From contig OY804578.1 of NCBI GenBank assembly GCA_963680875.1, forward strand, positions 99,105,689 to 99,169,688: 64,000 nt of DNA. Reading direction: 5' to 3'. Positions 12,301 to 22,760 of this stretch are shown here, in pieces. The translations under genes were made by a program, and so were the position numbers. Source of the DNA: Bathymodiolus brooksi (taxonomy: Eukaryota; Mollusca; Bivalvia; Mytilida; Modiolidae). The notes under the pieces are model-generated. The model did not search any database. It saw nothing but the letters and a program-made list of their open reading frames with translations, and was not told the DNA's origin. Each line of letters starts with the position of its first letter. Position 1 is the stretch's first letter.

Positions 12301-15300
12301 GACATTTTGATGAGATTATAATGATGATGTTCGCTTCGTACTAGACCAGCACATTTAGTTGGATTTTTATTGAGTGAGTGAGTGATTACTTTTGAAGCCA
12401 AATGAGCAATTTTTCAGCCATATCATGGCAAGAACAAGTTACATTTTGATGGGATTATGATGATGATGTCCGCTTTGTATTAGACCAACACGCTGACTTG
12501 GATTTTTATAGTGCTAGCTGACTGGAACAACAGCCTGTGGATAGACATGCCACTTCACTCTGACACATTCCCAATTCTGAGCCAATCAGTCTTTGCTCCT
12601 TAGTTCTGCATGTTTAATGGAGAAGCAATAACTATCAATTTTATAGTCCTTGGTTTGACTAGACCAGGGCTCGAACCCATGATCTACCCACTCGAGACAA
12701 GCACGCTAACCATTACACCACTGATGCAGTTTCTATGATTTGAGAACTTGTAAATTTACAATTATTATTCACGAAGTACAGAAACAAAAGGTGTAATCTT
12801 TCTGTTTAGTATTTAGCATTGAGTAGTGTGTGTGGTTTACACAGCTGACGAGACATGAAACAAACAATTGTACCAGCTGACGAGACATGAAACAAACAAT
12901 TGTACCAGCTGACGAGACATGAAACAAACAATTGTACCAGCTGACGAGACATGAAACAAACAATTGTACCAGCACATTTATGTATATAATATGTTTTATC
13001 AAGCATTTTTATAAGACAAAGGATAGTAATACTGTTAGGTTTCATTAATATATATATTATTTGAACATAGAAAGTCCAGACTTTCAAAATGGTTGTATGC
13101 ATGTACATCACAGATGGTATTACATCATGTTATAAAATAATGATAAATATATACTTTCGTTGATTTGTTTTGTGAGAATGGATTTCTCAGAGCAATATAA
13201 CATCGAAGGCGAACCCTGAGATGTGAGATGCAACGAGAAGTCAATTTTGAGCAAAACATATCAATGATAGTATGTTTATCATGTATTTAGTAACGTGACA
13301 TCATATTAGAAAACGTGATGTTATGTTAATGTCACACTAATTGCCTGATAATAGATCTTATCACGTGTAAAGATCAAATGCCAAATGTACAAATCATTGA
13401 TAAACAATAAAACATGTAAGTAATGTCTTCTATGAAGATATTTAAGGTTTTTTCACCCATTTCCTTCGTCCATGGAATTCTCTTCATGGATGAAATGATT
13501 GATTGCTGAAACTGAAGCAGATTACTCCCAAGGTCTTCTGCATACTGATACGAGATGTTCCAAAAGGGATGCGATAAAGGTTTAAGTTTAGCATCTATAT
13601 CAAACATTCAAAATCAAAGTAAAAAGTACTAAATATATGATAAAATGAAATATCATACATATTCTGAAGCTTTAAATAGTTTTTATTATTACATTTCAGG
13701 GGGCATATAAATATTATTTCTTGTTGTGACATTAGCTATGATGAGAGGAAGTTTGCCACAGGTGCCTGGGATAAAACAGTCAATATCTGGGATATAGCTA
13801 CAGGAAGTTATAGGTAACATTATCGACACCAAGATCCTAGGCTGAAGATGTAGACTTACTTTGGGTTCTAACTTTAATAATTTGATCGTTTCATTTAATA
13901 ATGAAAATGTAGATATCAGATTTAGTGTTCACGACATATTTCTGATATAAACTTCATTGGGTACACTCAAAGCCAAATAATTTGAAAGTCTTTGGGAGCA
14001 GGAAAACCATAGGGCATAAAAAGATTCCAGACATTTTCATTGTAAAAATAAGACAGAGGCAATGTATCTTAGAAAAAAACCCTGCATTGGAACAGTACAA
14101 TACACACAACCACAATTGGTGTAGACAAAACAACAATAGTAAACATACAATACTAAGCTAAAGTTTGAGAACAGTACTCACAATCCCAATATAGATAAAT
14201 GAAAGAGAAATTTTGGTCAAATTTAAAAAAAAATTACTAATTTCTCATTGTTTTGTGTGAAAAAAAAAGAAAGTTAAATGGTTTGTCCCTTAATGAAACA
14301 CAACATACCAGTAGTCAAAACAACACTTATTTTCCATTGTAAATAAAATTTTCATAACACACTGCATTTCATGATTTTTATAGTTGCCGCAAAAACCTTT
14401 TGGTATCCAATGAATATCGATGTACTCGACACAGTATGCCAAATATTTGTTATTTCCATTTTCAATAATGTGTCTTTTTAATAAAAAAAAAAAAAGATCA
14501 TTCTTATTAAAAAAAACCCACAAAAAATGCAAATATAATTAAAATAGTAATGATCATATATATAGAATAACATCTGCTTAGAAGGTCGAGACAGACATTA
14601 TCAGTGATATCACAGTGCGATACTAGTGATAATGTATGTCAAGACCTTCAAATCGGACGTTATTGCTTTTATCGATGACGTCATAATTTGTTTGACGTCA
14701 CATCGACCGATAATTTTCAGTATCAGAGTCGATTCGTTGATACTAATAATATCACTTGTCGAGATATATTTCTCATAATCTGTACAAAATATTGATATTG
14801 TAACAACTTGTGAATTTTCTATTTGCTATGAAATTATCTTCTGATTTTTTACAAGGTTCAAATATCTACTAATCATGAGAAAATTATACTTAAATTATTT
14901 GTCCTTTCGGTTGCTTTTGCTAGAACAGGTACTATTTTGCCCGGCATAAGGGAAATAACTCCTAAGAAAAAATGGAAAAAAACTTTTTAGAATTAAATGG
15001 GAATTTTGCAAATGATCTATTAAAGTTAGATATTTGTTGGGTTTTTTTTCGTGATACACTATTATCTAATAACATCCTTTGTGAGATCAATGTCAGGTAA
15101 CCTTTCATTCATATTTGACCTTCCAATTATATGTAGGTCAGTTAAATATATTGACCAATCCAACAACAATTTTCAGCATGTGCTCTTTAATACCTCAAAA
15201 TTTGGTATACTTGTATCTGATTGGATGAAAATGACTTCTTACAGGACCCCATATGGGATATTGTTTGATGTTAATGTATTGTCAAAAACAAAACATTAAT

Positions 15301-18300
15301 TTTAATGAGAGTGGGTCATAGCTTATAGTTTAAATATTATCTTTACAGATCTAAGGGGCCAGGAAAGTTGACAGGTAGTCATGATGGATCAGTTAGCTCA
15401 TGTCATTTTAGTCCTGATGGTATGTTATTATTACAATCTATTCTCTATCGTAGCTATTACTGTATAAGTGGTTATTTTCGCTAGGGTTTTATTTTTTGCT
15501 ATCTTCGCGTGTACAATAAATTTGTGAAAATAGAAAAAAAAAACTCAGAAATACCCTCATTTTAAATGTTGATTTTTTTATGTGAACAAAATCGCAAAAT
15601 TAAAAACTAGCAAATACCTTTGGCCTTCAAATTAGTGAATTTTAATTCCCGCAAATTTTACCACCTATGCAGTATTTGTATTTCCGACTGTCAAAACTAC
15701 ATATAAGAAGAAAATTCTACTTTAATTACACTGGTAATAGTTAATTGATAATGATATACAACTTATATTTGGAAGACACAAAATTTGTCTGTCATAAATT
15801 CAGAAATATAATTTGCAAATGTAATGTGTTCAAATTGGTAAGAAAGGATATGAATGTAAATGAACACGACATACTATCCAATTTCACACTAACACACAAA
15901 TTAAAGTAAAGGAATAGCTCTTTTATTTCTGATCTGTATTTCACAGTCACAATAGGATCTTCAATAATGAGCACAACTCATTTCAAGAAAATCATAAATA
16001 TGAATAAAGTATAGTTATAGGTTATACATAATATATTGTGTGTAGGGGCCATTGTGGTCGTGATCATATGGTAGTTGGATTTACAACTACCTATGCAATC
16101 AGTGCCTATCACCACTATTGCTGTGAGTTTGAATCCCTCTCATGGCAAGGTGTACCCGATACAACATTATTTGATAAATTTGGTCAGTGACTTGCTGCAG
16201 GTCAGTGGTTTTCTCTGGATACTCTGGTTTCCTCCACCTATAAAACTGACTGCCACAATATAACTGAAATATTGTTGAAAGTGGCGTTCAAAACCAGAAC
16301 CCTAACCCTAATAATATTTTGTGTTTTTCAGCTGTTCAATAAAATGCACTTAACATTAAATGTAATATGAAATTAATATTGAATCACCAAAAGGAATGTT
16401 TTGTTGTTTAATTATAAGAGTTTAGTTGAGTTTTATTGTAAGTATTAAGTTGTAAGTGTTTAATTATAATAGTTTAGTTGTAAGTATATAATAAATATTT
16501 AGTTGAAAAATAAATGTATTATGTTGGGTTTATTTTAACAAATTTACAGGTTTGCAGCTAGTAACAGGGTCATATGATTCTACTGTTGTTGTCTGGGACG
16601 TTGATAATAGAGTACAGAAAGTTAGACTACAGGTATAGTGATATACAAAGTTAGACTACAGGTATAGTGATATACAAAGTTAGACTACAGGTATAGTGAT
16701 ATACAGTGGAACCTGTCTAATTCGACGCACCAATGGACCAGGGAAATGTGTTGGATTGCACAGAATGTCGGAATACTCAGATTTTATTTTAGTTAATAGA
16801 AATACTTTTGGACCAAAATTTTTTGTCGGATGTCACAGGATGTCTGAAAACTCAGGTGTCGGATTGCACAAGTTCAGCTGTATTGTAAATGGTACAGACT
16901 CCCAGATAAAACAAATCTTTCCTTTGAAAACTGTTTTTCCAAGATTTGTTGGTTTTGTTGTTGTAACAATCCTGTCTTCCTTTCCTCTGTCATGACTTAT
17001 CATAAGATTTTTACTCATAACAAGAATAACATGACAAGTGCCACTAGTGGAGCAGGATCTGCTTGCCCTTACAGAGCACCTTACGTCATCCCCACATTTG
17101 GCAGTTTGACTTATTGCTTTCTTTAGATCAAAATACCTAATGTAACTGTCTATCATGACCGGAAAGAACAGCATAGGGAGCTGGCAAAATATCTTGGATG
17201 GAAAACACAGTTTGAGAAGCTTACAAAAATTCCCTGTATAAAAAGGACAGTATAGGGAACTGGGAAGCATGTTCTTGAGGAAAAGGATAGTCTAGGGAGC
17301 TGAAAAATGTCCTGTAAAAAAGAGGACAGTCTAGAGAGCGGTAAAATGTTCTTGTAGAACAAGTGTCTTTTATATAAAGGTTTAAACTTGATGTTTTATT
17401 CACATAAGGTTGGAAATGAGAGTGTACTTTGTAGAATATGAACTTTTATATTAAGGAGATCTTTTGAACAGATTTGTCCTTAACAAATATTATTCCATTG
17501 TATAATGTTAATTAATTCCAGGGTTAGGATTATGGTGTTTAATGCCACTTTCAACGATATTTCAGTTATATCGTGGCGGTCAGTTTTATTGGTTGAGGAA
17601 ACCGGAGTACCCGGAGAAAATCAATGAGCTGCCGTAAGTTACTGACAATCTTTATCACATAATGTTGTATAAAGTTCTTTTATATTAAGGTGATCTTTTG
17701 AACATATGCATCTGTAAAAATATGCCATTGTATAATGTTGATTTATTCCACCTTATTTTCATATTTGTCATATTTAATATATCAGTGCATGCATACACAA
17801 TATACAAAAAAAAAACAGAAAATAATTTAAGAAATGTCTATATTTTAACAGGGTCATGATGACTGGATTGAGGATGTTTGTTTTAGTAATGATCAGAATA
17901 CAGTTTTATCATGTTCCAAGGTATATATGATTAATATGTTTTTATTTGATGAAATAATACAGTTGAACCCTGTCTAAACCAAACCTCCTTGGGACCAACT
18001 TTTGTGTTCAGAATAGACAGGTATTCAGTTCAGGTTAAATTAACAAAGATTTCCTACATTGGGACTTTATTTAAAGCTTGGTTTATACAAGATTCTGGTT
18101 TATTTAAAGCTTGGTTTATACAAGATTCTGGTTTATTTAAAGTTTGGTTTATACAAGATTCTGGTTTATTTAAAGCTTGGTTTATACAAGATTCCGGTTT
18201 ATTTAAAGTTTGGTTTATACAAGATTCCGGTTTATTTAAAGTTGGTTTTTACAGGTTTCCAATTTATTTAAAGTTTAGTTTATACAAGATTCCGGTTTAT

Positions 18301-21300
18301 TTAAGTTTGGTTTATACAAGATTCCAGTTTATTCAGGGTTCGGTTTATTCAGGATCTCTGTTTATCCAGTGTTCAGTTTGACAGGCATCACTTTATTTGA
18401 ATGTTTTTTTATATCAATATCAGTAATTTTTATCCACCTGCTATATAGTAAAATTGTTAAGAGTTGTATAATGCAGTCTGTCCCAAAGTATGATTGATTT
18501 GATTTATTGTGTTTAATGCCACTTTCAGCAATATATCAGCTATATCATTGCGACCATTTTTAGTGGTGGAAGAAGCCGGAGTACCCGGAGAGAACCACCG
18601 ATCATGGGCAAGCAACTGCTAAGCTTTATCACTTGCAGCTGCGAGTCGAGTGCACCTTTTTTTGTAATTTACAAAGCCGGGTGCAAACTCAAGCCGTATT
18701 CATGATAGGCTTGTATGAGTTGTTAGATAATCCAACTACCTAACTCATTGAGCCACCCGGGTCCTTCCCAAAGTGTGTATTATGAAAAATTATGAAAAGA
18801 AAGTTTTTAATGGTGCTGGTCAGCATTTCCAACAATATCTACAAAATGAACAACCACCTCTCACCTCAAATAATAGAACTAAATAAAGACCACAGTGTAT
18901 GACATTTGAAATCATGTCCTGGCTTGGGACAGGTACAGGTACAGGTACAGGGACAGGGACAGGTACAAAAATGTGGTGGGGTTAAACAGGGTAATGTTCA
19001 AAAATAGACTATGACATCACAAAGACTGTTGAAGATAGAAATATTGTTAGGTAAAAGTTATGTTATTTAGTATATCTGTACAAATAAACTAAAATATGGA
19101 CATTCATATTTTAATACAATCAACTGGGAAAATGGCTTTTGTGAGTCTCTAGTTAAAAAATTGTTAATTCATTATATTTTCACACTACACAAACTAGACA
19201 TCTTTGTGTTATTCTCTGAAGAACAATATAATAAAATAAAGCATGATAATTACAGTCAAGCCTGCCTGAAAAGGACACCTCTATATAACAAATCACTGTC
19301 TATAAAAGACACCTCTATATAACAAATCACTGTCTATAAAGGGCACCTCTATATAACAAATCACTGTCTATAAAGGGCAACCTCATTTTCCCCCATTAAT
19401 TGAATAGTGCATATAATTTCAACCTCTGTATAAAGGGTAACTTCCCATAAAAGGCACATGTTCAGGTTCACTTGAGTGTCCTTTATATACAGGTTTGATT
19501 GTACATGTATTTCTTATTATAGTACAGAACTATTTATAAAATTATTTTATATTATTTTTGAAATTATTTCTTATTATAGGACTGAACTATTACAAGAATT
19601 ATTTTTTATTATTTTACTTTACCATAGTACATTGTTGTAGCAGAGTAAGAAATAAATGTTATTTTACTGCTTTTTTCTACGATGTCCAACAATAGCTAAT
19701 TATTTCCCCGGCATACTGCATGTAGCACTAATAGCTTTTTAGGAATATGCATGTGGCAAAAAATAACTGTTTGTATTTGGCACGTAACTACATGTCGAAC
19801 TATTAACTGGTTATTTTCCGTTAGGGCCTAGTGTAATGTAATAAAACCATTATGTCCTTCTTGAAAAATAAATATCCATAATTATTATACCTCAGTATAT
19901 ACTTTCTTAAAGCTTTTTTAAAGAAATAAAAATGCTATTGTTTCACATTTTTAGCACTGAGACTATTGACCGGTCCATAGTTTTCAAGACTATTGACTGC
20001 CGCTGAACTATTTACTGGCAACTTAAACAACTTTCGCAGAATTTTTAATTGGACGTCGCTTATTGGACAAACTACGGTAATTGTTATGCGTGATCCTCTG
20101 TCGCTATCGAGAAACCCGGATTTTTTTTTCAAAATTTCAAAAATTTCCAATTAAAAACTCAAAATTTCTAAATTTTCAAAAATTTCAGTTTTCATAAAAT
20201 TTCCAAATTTTCAAAAAAAAATTCAAAATTTTAAAATAAAAAAAAATTGTAGTCACCATGTACATTTATGTTGAAGTCTACTTTCTCAAAAGAATCACTT
20301 GTGAATGACTGGGGAAATAGCATAACAATATTCAGATTTATTAATTAACTTTGATTTATTAGCCTTTATATGATCAAATCTGTCAATACAATATAGAAAC
20401 TTTCATTGGGCCAAAACGGCAAAAACCAGTCCAATACGGATATTTTTCGTATTGGCCCAATTCCAGTCAGTCCAATAACAACTAGATCGGAATCCGCTAG
20501 ACATTTCGACAATTGCAAGGAAAAATCCCGAGAGATATTGGACTGGTTAATTAATAAAGATATCATTACGTGATGTTTTTCATATTGGCCTAGTTATAGG
20601 TCCTCGGTATGCTGTATTGGCGTTCGGCTGCGCCTCAGGCCAATACAGCAGACCTCGGACCTATAACTAGGCCAATATGAAAAACATCACGTAATAATAC
20701 TATATTATAATGCAAAATACTGGCAAAAGATGCGTGATTTTATTGGTCTTTATCATTTTGAGGTGATCATTCAACTATGAGTCTAATGTTTTTCGGCATA
20801 ATAAAATACTTATAGACTGTATTCGGGAATAGCAAGTTTGTTGTCCCCTCGACCCTGACTATTGACCTCGTCTTCGCCTCTGTCAATAGTCAGTGTCTCA
20901 GGGACAACAAACTTGCTATTCCCTCATACCCAGTCAATAAGTATATATTATCAAATTTCGAAAGAGTTATTTCCCTTAGATCTTCAGGCTGTAGGAAATA
21001 TCTTATTCTGAATTTGATAAATATGGAAATATATTAACTTTCATGAAAGCTGTAATTGTATATTGTGACATGAATGCATTCTTTTCCTGTGATCTTTTAA
21101 TGGTTTATATACCAGAATGTAAGCAACCAGCTAATAACTATGAAATAATATTCGCAGATACGAGATATTGCACACTTTATATCTGAGCAGTAGTTTTATT
21201 ACTCTCAGAGAGCCATACAATAATCAACGACCTGAGTGTGATATTGCATGGCTTCATGTTACAAATCATTTATACCATGGTTTTCCGAGTTAAACGGTTA

Positions 21301-22407
21301 AACCGTGGTATAAATATTACTTATAGAACAGAAATATTTTGAACATTATTTCTTATTACAGGATAGAACTATTAGAATATGGAATGTAGAAGAAGCTGAC
21401 AAACTCCCTGTTGTCTTGGAAAGAAGGAAGGCAATTGGTCTGAAAATTATAAAGGTATGTACAGTTCTGATGTATTAAAGGGTTATAGATAACTGCTTAA
21501 TAATTTAAGGCATTCTGTTTGACATGTGTTCATGTGAAAAAAAAACTTTAAACATGGCCCCCACCACGTTAAAAATTAAATGGTTGGTTTTTAATGACAT
21601 TCAATAACAGATATTATCAGGTAACTTTACAATTTAAATTCGGAAGCTCTCAAATCTTTTCATATCTTACTATACTGTTCAATACCTCCATATATCATAG
21701 GTCTTAGGCTAACCGTTATTAGATAGTAATGAATTTCCAGATTAAAGAAAGTTGCAAAGATGAAACAAACATGTAATTTTCATCATTTTGACATTCTTAG
21801 ATTTGTGCATATCAAAAACATTATTTTTCATTGGATTTAATCAGAATTTCTTATCAGGAAGAAGTTTATTAATTACAATATTAAAAATGTATTTTTTGCT
21901 AAATGTTTTATAAATTAATACAACTTTTAGCTCATTTGACCCAAATAATAAATCCAAAAAAATACATATTTTAATTACAAAACTGGTAAGGGAGATAAAT
22001 CCTTCCTACATACACATAAAAGATAATTAAAGACCGTGTAATCCTTAAAAAATAATGATTCTTTTAATGACAATCAATATATTATGGATGTAAAGATAAG
22101 TTCCCTTGGGGAAAAACTAATTATTGAACCAAGATATTCATTAAGAAACAATCTTTTCAATATTAATTGAAGCTGTTTTTTTAAGTTTGTGTTGTCATTT
22201 TTATTCTTTCAGTGTTCAGTGTTGTCATTTTTATTCTTTCAGTGTTCAGTGTTGTCATTTTTATTCTTTCAGTGTTCAGTGTGTGGGAAACCATTCTCCA
22301 TGTCACAGTTAGAGAATTATAAAGATGTGTCAATCTGTGTATTCTGTAGAATGCTGAATAGAGAACAAACAATGCTGGAAATTATGAATATGGTTGATAA
22401 TGGATAG
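3219..22407 (+). CDS. WDR88: WDR88-like WD40-repeat protein, 11 spliced exons, complete
   Basis: Spliced coding exons: 3219-3308, 8932-9131, 9986-10049, 11667-11805, 12072-12198, 13700-13813, 15349-15419, 16550-16632, 17852-17920, 21362-21454, 22273-22407. Every junction is GT-AG, phases agree throughout, and the 1185 nt sum gives 394 codons plus TAG. The start is ATG at 3219, followed by an acidic MDDDD leader. Seven WD repeats follow (for example FRGHLDAV...IKIWDVETG and GHDDWIED...[13 protein letters not shown]). The C-terminal tail pairs CSVCGKPFS with CVFC, probably a small zinc-binding motif. That tail after the last blade, with KAIGLKI before CxxC, is what separates WDR88 from generic WD40 proteins. 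The family forms a beta-propeller scaffold; its molecular role is poorly known. Human WDR88 has a longer N-terminus. Intron 1 is about 5.6 kb and full of transposons. Assignment rests on recalled family sequence. Confidence -1.
3535..4327. mobile_element. Element with modular CGGCACC/GGTGCCG ends carrying a LINE polymerase tail
   Basis: The left end carries five modules of the type AGACATTTCGGCACC (3535-3631). The right end carries seven in inverted orientation, GGTGCCGAAATGTCT (4208-4327), with the 3-4 bases between the conserved halves varying. Between them lies a coding fragment from a non-LTR retrotransposon (3840-4174). Target duplication not resolved. It lies in WDR88 intron 1. Confidence -1.
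3840..4174 (+). pseudogene. Non-LTR retrotransposon Pol C-terminal fragment
   Basis: The frame from 3840 gives [16 protein letters not shown] and RQISVN...FSFVTSEI. At about 4049 it shifts by one and continues [17 protein letters not shown], then [17 protein letters not shown], and stops at 4172-4174. This order (KLSLLY..., repeated R-Q, YxLPSI, SKxxWKxxVKxxVxxY) is the extreme C-terminus of CR1/Jockey-group LINE polymerases. Only this tail is present, with no RT core nearby. Confidence -1.
4330..5970. other. WDR88 intron 1 stretch without a recognised gene
   Basis: AT-rich. The only structure seen is recurring GAGTCGAA words at 5160-5215 and 5940-5975 (for example TTGAGTCGAACTACGGTTGA), which may mark the ends of another decayed element. 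Short open frames are not convincing. Confidence -1.
6263..6297 (-). ncRNA. Hammerhead-ribozyme-like core, second copy
   Basis: The reverse complement reads CTGATGA, stem GTTTG/CAAAC with loop TCGGT, GAAA, and triplet ATC. Relative to the copy at 8592, the second stem pair changed from C-G to U-A, a compensatory change that preserves the stem. The triplet changed from GUC to AUC, still the NUH form. Confidence -1.
6572..7361 (-). pseudogene. Penelope-like endonuclease region, minus-strand copy
   Basis: The inverted copy of the plus-strand fragment is truncated earlier at its 5' end. It reads [14 protein letters not shown]...[12 protein letters not shown]...[19 protein letters not shown] and keeps [10 protein letters not shown], intact where the other copy has a stop. 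It is broken elsewhere: TGA replaces CGA in the RVKRICS segment near 7303, and a frame change in the QRQKK run ends it at 6572. Confidence -1.
7268..8377 (+). pseudogene. Penelope-like RT tail plus GIY-YIG endonuclease, plus-strand copy
   Basis: Frame 7268-8155 then 8159-8377. Residues from about 30 read [20 protein letters not shown] and [20 protein letters not shown], the thumb-side end of a Penelope RT. Then come a Cys-rich linker ([12 protein letters not shown]), the endonuclease motif [19 protein letters not shown] and the terminal [18 protein letters not shown]. Lys to stop (AAA to TAA at 8153-8155) breaks it between QPFN and MNGHRSD. The first ~30 codons of the frame are antisense to the other copy and not real protein. 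Confidence -1.
8592..8626 (+). ncRNA. Hammerhead-ribozyme-like core in the Penelope 3' region
   Basis: CTGATGA (8592-8598), a 5-bp stem GCTTG/CAAGC with loop TCGGT (8600-8614), GAAA (8615-8618), then a very short stem III and cleavage triplet GTC (8624-8626). This is the conserved hammerhead order. Penelope-like elements are known to carry hammerhead motifs with minimal stem III. Stem I could not be resolved, so activity is uncertain. Confidence -1.
8806..8900 (-). repeat. tRNA-derived SINE head (Leu/Ser-type)
   Basis: The minus strand contains GTGGTCGAGTGGTCTAGGGC (box A region) and GTGGGTTAAAATCCCGTC (degenerate box B), with a long variable-arm-like middle as in class II tRNAs. It lies about 30 bp upstream of the WDR88 exon 2 acceptor. 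A decayed tRNA or SINE head, not a functional tRNA gene. Confidence -1.
9462..9740. repeat. 44-bp minisatellite, six copies
   Basis: Tandem units containing AATCTCATTCCTGTGATTAA occur at 44 bp spacing (9465, 9509, 9553, 9597, 9641, 9685), with a degraded seventh at about 9729. It lies in WDR88 intron 2. Confidence -1.
10134..10412 (-). repeat. tRNA-derived SINE, family 1
   Basis: Minus-oriented copy. The head has GTTCGAATCCC-type box B (GGGATTCGAACTC on plus) and a box A region around GTGGTCATGATCGTATGGTA; the tail is the recurrent TTTAATGCCACTTTCAACAA (plus strand). Other copies in this window let the consensus be seen. WDR88 intron 3. Confidence -1.
11001..11617. mobile_element. Inverted-end element AAGTCTCCCAAAC ... 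GTTTGGGAGACTT
   Basis: Short inverted ends AAGTCTCCCAAAC (about 11005) and GTTTGGGAGACTT (about 11616) bound a block with an ATT microsatellite and repeated CAAAATGGC(T/C)(G/A)CC words. Similar CAAAATGGCC words appear in the repeat at 37200-37580. Target duplication not resolved. WDR88 intron 3. Confidence -1.
12226..12728 (-). repeat. SINE family 2, one full and one partial copy
   Basis: Minus-oriented: TGGTGTAATGGTTAGCGTGC (box A) and GGGTTCGAGCCC (box B) at the right end, tail AATGAGCAATTTTTCAGC at the left. A second tail-only copy (12226-12361) lies directly beside it. The box A form resembles Val/Glu/Asp tRNAs. WDR88 intron 5. Confidence -1.
12841..12970. repeat. 32-bp minisatellite, four copies
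   Basis: Four near-identical units of AGCTGACGAGACATGAAACA plus AACAATTGTACC, 32 bp each, in WDR88 intron 5. The palindromic words CAGCTG and CAATTG recur in every unit. Open antisense frames here come from the periodicity. Confidence -1.
13100..13690. other. WDR88 intron 5 stretch with an unexplained 77-codon antisense frame
   Basis: The minus strand at 13374-13607 reads [40 protein letters not shown] and more with protein-like composition. No family recognised and no clear splice sites; it may be a carried gene fragment. Confidence -1.
14578..14775. repeat. Imperfect hairpin plus paired CRE-like palindromes
   Basis: GAAGGTCGAGACAGACATTA and its rough complement (14581-14651) form a hairpin. 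Next to it GATGACGTCAT and TTGACGTCACATC (14674-14706) are two TGACGTCA words in inverted arrangement. WDR88 intron 6. Confidence -1.
16047..16295 (+). repeat. SINE family 1, plus orientation
   Basis: Begins GCCATTGTGGTCGTGATCAT, has a decayed box B GAGTTTGAATCCC and ends GTTGAAAGTGGCGTT. In WDR88 intron 7. Confidence -1.
16616..16706 (+). repeat. 29-bp x3 tandem repeat carrying the exon 8 5' splice site
   Basis: The end of WDR88 exon 8 and its donor (GTTAGACTACAG|GTATAGTG) are repeated three times at a 29 bp spacing; donors lie after 16632 and about 29 and 58 bp downstream. Using donor 2 or 3 would read CAG-GTA-TAG, a stop, so only the first keeps the frame. See the matching 3' splice-site repeat at 22189. 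Confidence -1.
17157..17345. repeat. Degenerate tandem repeat, ~57-60 bp, four copies
   Basis: Four diverged units share AGGACAGTATAGGGAGCTG followed by AAAATGTTCTTG. WDR88 intron 8. The antisense frames over it are not convincing as genes. Confidence -1.
18060..18375. repeat. 33-bp minisatellite, about nine copies
   Basis: Units of TTGGTTTATACAAGATTC plus (T/C)GGTTTATTTAAAGC at 33 bp, decaying toward the right. Because 33 is a multiple of three, two forward frames stay open as an 11-residue periodic peptide; I do not consider it a gene. It lies in WDR88 intron 9. Confidence -1.
18490..18770 (-). repeat. SINE family 1, minus orientation
   Basis: Starts TTTAATGCCACTTTCAGCAA and ends with GAGCCACCCGGGTC, with GCAAACTCAAGCC near the head. 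In WDR88 intron 9. A 5'-lacking fragment of the same family lies at about 17525-17670. Confidence -1.
18932..18967. repeat. 6-bp microsatellite (ACAGGT)n
   Basis: Six to seven units of ACAGGT/ACAGGG in WDR88 intron 9. Confidence -1.
19271..19390. repeat. 34-bp tandem repeat, three to four copies
   Basis: Units of CACCTCTATATAACAAATCA plus CTGTCTATAAA repeat about every 34 bp in WDR88 intron 9. The left neighbour (TACAGTCAAGCCTGCCTG) resembles the starts of the repeats at 16703 and 17960 (ACAGTNGAACCNTGTCTAA). Confidence -1.
20565..20695. repeat. Long hairpin, 57-bp arms, 17-nt loop
   Basis: The left arm 20565-20621 pairs with 20639-20695 with about three mismatches; the loop is GTTCGGCTGCGCCTCAG. 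It is flanked on the left by a looser inverted pair (CCAGTCCAATA near 20426 and TATTGGACTGG near 20537). WDR88 intron 9. Confidence -1.
20825..20923. repeat. Long hairpin with a loop like its neighbour's
   Basis: Arms GGGAATAGCAAGTTTGTTGT (20825-) with its complement ending 20923, and GACTATTGAC/GTCAATAGTC (20857-20866, 20882-20891), enclose loop CTCGTCTTCGCCTCT. The loop shares TCGNCTNCGCCTC with the hairpin at 20565. Confidence -1.
22184..22281 (+). repeat. 30-bp x3 tandem repeat carrying the terminal 3' splice site
   Basis: The unit TGTTGTCATTTTTATTCTTTCAG plus TGTTCAG occurs three times, giving three full acceptors (polypyrimidine tract and CAG) with exon starts at 22213, 22243 and 22273. 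The 30 bp period is a multiple of three and the frame is open across all units. Earlier acceptors would therefore insert one or two copies of [10 protein letters not shown] before CSVCGKPF. I annotated the last acceptor as the default because it gives the protein without the insert. Confidence -1.
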
Positions 22408-22754
22408 ATAATGTTTATATTTATTAATCAACTTTATCTGTGATATTTTTCATTAATTTTAAGTGACCAGAATATTGGATAAAGAAAAATATAAAAATAC
22501 CAGTAATGATTATGTTTTTCTAGAATTAAAAGTCACAGAAGGAGAGAAAGGCATTTTCTTGTAGGATCGGCTTAGACTACAATAATATTGAGTTTTGTTG
22601 TCATATTCAATTTTTCGATCTAAGACATCAAACGTCTACCTCAACTAGCACTCGCCACCCCTGGGTCAACTGACAATGAAATCTTTGCAGTCATCAATTA
22701 TCTATGAGACATTTTAAAATATTTTGATTAGTCCAGATGCACTGTTTTTCAGTC

Positions 22755-22760
22755 AATAAA
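22755..22760 (+). promoter_or_regulatory. Candidate poly(A) signal for the WDR88-like gene
   Basis: An AATAAA hexamer lies about 350 bp after the TAG at 22407. It is the first perfect match I noticed downstream; the real cleavage site cannot be told from sequence alone. Confidence -1.

Noticed and set aside
9462..12970. CRISPR-like regular repeats
   Set aside because: Units are contiguous with no unique spacers and the genome is eukaryotic; these are minisatellites.
17989..18381. 130-codon frame with an 11-residue repeat
   Set aside because: A product of 33-bp periodicity; two frames are open at once and it lies inside a WDR88 intron.
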